A model generated the notes under the pieces. It ran no database searches and was not told the origin of the DNA. It worked only from the letters and a program-made list of their open reading frames with translations. The translations under genes were made by a program, and so were the position numbers. A stretch of 6,397 nucleotides of DNA from Verrucomicrobiales bacterium (GTDB lineage Bacteria; Verrucomicrobiota; Verrucomicrobiia; Limisphaerales; Palsa-1400), in NCBI GenBank assembly GCA_028293405.1, contig JAQGOW010000372.1, positions 1 to 6,397 on the forward strand, written 5' to 3'. Below are positions 5,466-6,397 of this stretch, piece after piece. The stretch's first letter is position 1, and every line of letters starts with the position of its first letter.

Positions 5466-6397
5466 ATGAAAACAATTACACTTCTACGGCCAGGTCGGTT
5501 CGGACTCTGCATCAAAACCTCGTTTGCTGCAGCGTTGCTGCTTCTCGCCAGCAGCCGCGCCAACGCCAGCGTCGCCTACGGCACCATTAACAACTTCGAT
5601 ACCGTTAACGACACCAGCAATGTCTGCCATGGCTTCGAAATTGAACTCGATGACTGTCGCAGCACGGACATTACCTATTGCTACAGTTACAATCATTACG
5701 GCACGCCGACTATTTCCGAAGACACTGTCTCGGTTTTTGGCCACACCAATTGTTTAGTCCGTTATGCCGCGACTTATTACTCCAACGGTGTGTGGTCTGC
5801 GTACACCGCGATTCCCAGTGGACCCATTGCGCCGACTCTCGGCCATTCGTTCACCAATCCCGGCACGAACTTCGGCGGCGAACATTTTGGCGTCGGTTAT
5901 TACGGAAGTCCGACCGCGGTCAAATACAACTGGCTGTTGGATGACGGAACCGGCCATCTGGTGCATGGGCCGCCGGTACTCGTTTCGACTCCGATCTTCG
6001 CATATTATCCGCCCGTGCTCGGAGTGCCGCCGGCGGTCCAAGCTCAAGTCGAGCCTCCCCAAGTGGAAGTTGAACCCGTTGAAGGATTCGGTCCCGCAGC
6101 GTGGGTCAAATCAATCAAAACCATTTCCCACACCAACCGCCCGATCGAGCTTCGAAATCTCATGTCCGACGACACAAATTTTCCAAATGAAAAATCCTGG
6201 CGCAATGGCGAGGCGAGCGAAATCGAAGCCGAGTTCGAGTTAGTCCAGCAGGAATTTGGCAGCGGTGGTGGACACAAAGGCGGTGGCAGCAAGGGGTCGA
6301 TGATCGTCAGCAACGCGCCAGAGGCTTTGATGAATGGTGACGAAGTTATCACGCGCCGCTATGAGTTCTATACCTACGTCGGTCCAACAGATCCGAC
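5466..6397 (+). CDS. Uncharacterised secreted protein, 3' end beyond the window
   Basis: The frame is open from ATG 5466 to the right edge (310 complete codons). A Sec signal peptide is visible: basic start, hydrophobic core AAALLLLASS (21-30) and a signal-peptidase site RANA|SVAYG after A34. The mature part contains INNFDTVND (41-49), four cysteines (C54, C64, C72, C96) that could form disulfides, an aromatic/Gly segment NFGGEHFGVGYYG (135-147), a Pro-rich stretch (about 168-200), and a Gly-rich linker FGSGGGHKGGGSKG (264-277) before a further segment ending in RRYEFYTYVGP. I do not recognise a catalytic motif and assign no function. I have the impression of related hypothetical exported proteins in other bacteria, but cannot verify this. 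It is transcribed away from the nos operon, so a functional link is not implied. Codon use is similar to the neighbouring genes by eye, with no sign of recent transfer. No Shine-Dalgarno is obvious; the signal peptide fixes the start. Confidence 0.85.
   Translation, partial: MKTITLLRPGRFGLCIKTSFAAALLLLASSRANASVAYGTINNFDTVNDTSNVCHGFEIELDDCRSTDITYCYSYNHYGTPTISEDTVSVFGHTNCLVRYAATYYSNGVWSAYTAIPSGPIAPTLGHSFTNPGTNFGGEHFGVGYYGSPTAVKYNWLLDDGTGHLVHGPPVLVSTPIFAYYPPVLGVPPAVQAQVEPPQVEVEPVEGFGPAAWVKSIKTISHTNRPIELRNLMSDDTNFPNEKSWRNGEASEIEAEFELVQQEFGSGGGHKGGGSKGSMIVSNAPEALMNGDEVITRRYEFYTYVGPTDP

Noticed and set aside
5173..5466. Plus-strand frame of 97 codons ending at the start of the secreted-protein gene
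   Set aside because: It starts inside the large inverted repeat and crosses the TTCCG cluster; the translation is basic and without domain features.

Overview
This window holds most of a clade II (Sec-exported) nitrous oxide reductase locus on the minus strand. A divergent, truncated gene for an uncharacterised secreted protein lies on the plus strand at the right end. The organism is most likely a Gram-negative respiratory bacterium that reduces N2O. NosZ has a lipoprotein-type Sec signal instead of a Tat signal, base composition is moderate, and recognisable Shine-Dalgarno sequences are almost absent. The style of the flanking secreted protein also fits Verrucomicrobiota or a similar PVC/Acidobacteriota-type lineage. 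That taxonomic guess is inference and is weak.

Layout, in transcription order on the minus strand: (1) 4695-3967, a RIC/YtfE/ScdA-type di-iron protein for repair of nitrosatively damaged iron-sulfur clusters; (2) 3960-3493, an Rrf2-family regulator with three Cys able to hold an Fe-S cluster (NsrR/IscR-like); (3) 3496-2273, a lipoprotein with two c-type haem domains fused to a C-terminal cupredoxin/CuA-like domain; (4) 2253-442, NosZ with all seven CuZ histidines and all CuA ligands; (5) 449-1, the start of a membrane protein that runs off the left edge. Gaps are 6 nt, a 4-nt ATGA overlap, 19 nt and an 8-nt overlap, so the five genes look like one operon.

Region 4696-5465 (about 770 bp) is the divergent intergenic region, with no convincing gene. 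It holds a perfect 14-bp inverted repeat (5165-5207) next to a small hairpin (5148-5163). It also holds a dense cluster of TTCCG/CGGAA half-sites forming two dyads 22 bp apart (5261-5317). A 7-bp inverted repeat pair lies just in front of the operon (4698-4737). From 5466 to the right edge runs a plus-strand exported protein of unknown function.

How the parts fit: the Rrf2 protein probably senses NO or Fe-S status and controls its own operon. RIC repairs NO damage. The dihaem-cupredoxin lipoprotein is a good candidate to pass electrons from the respiratory chain to the membrane-tethered NosZ, which reduces N2O to N2. The most unusual item is the cupredoxin domain of that electron carrier: it keeps every CuA-type ligand residue, but the ligand loop is two residues longer than in COX2 or NosZ.
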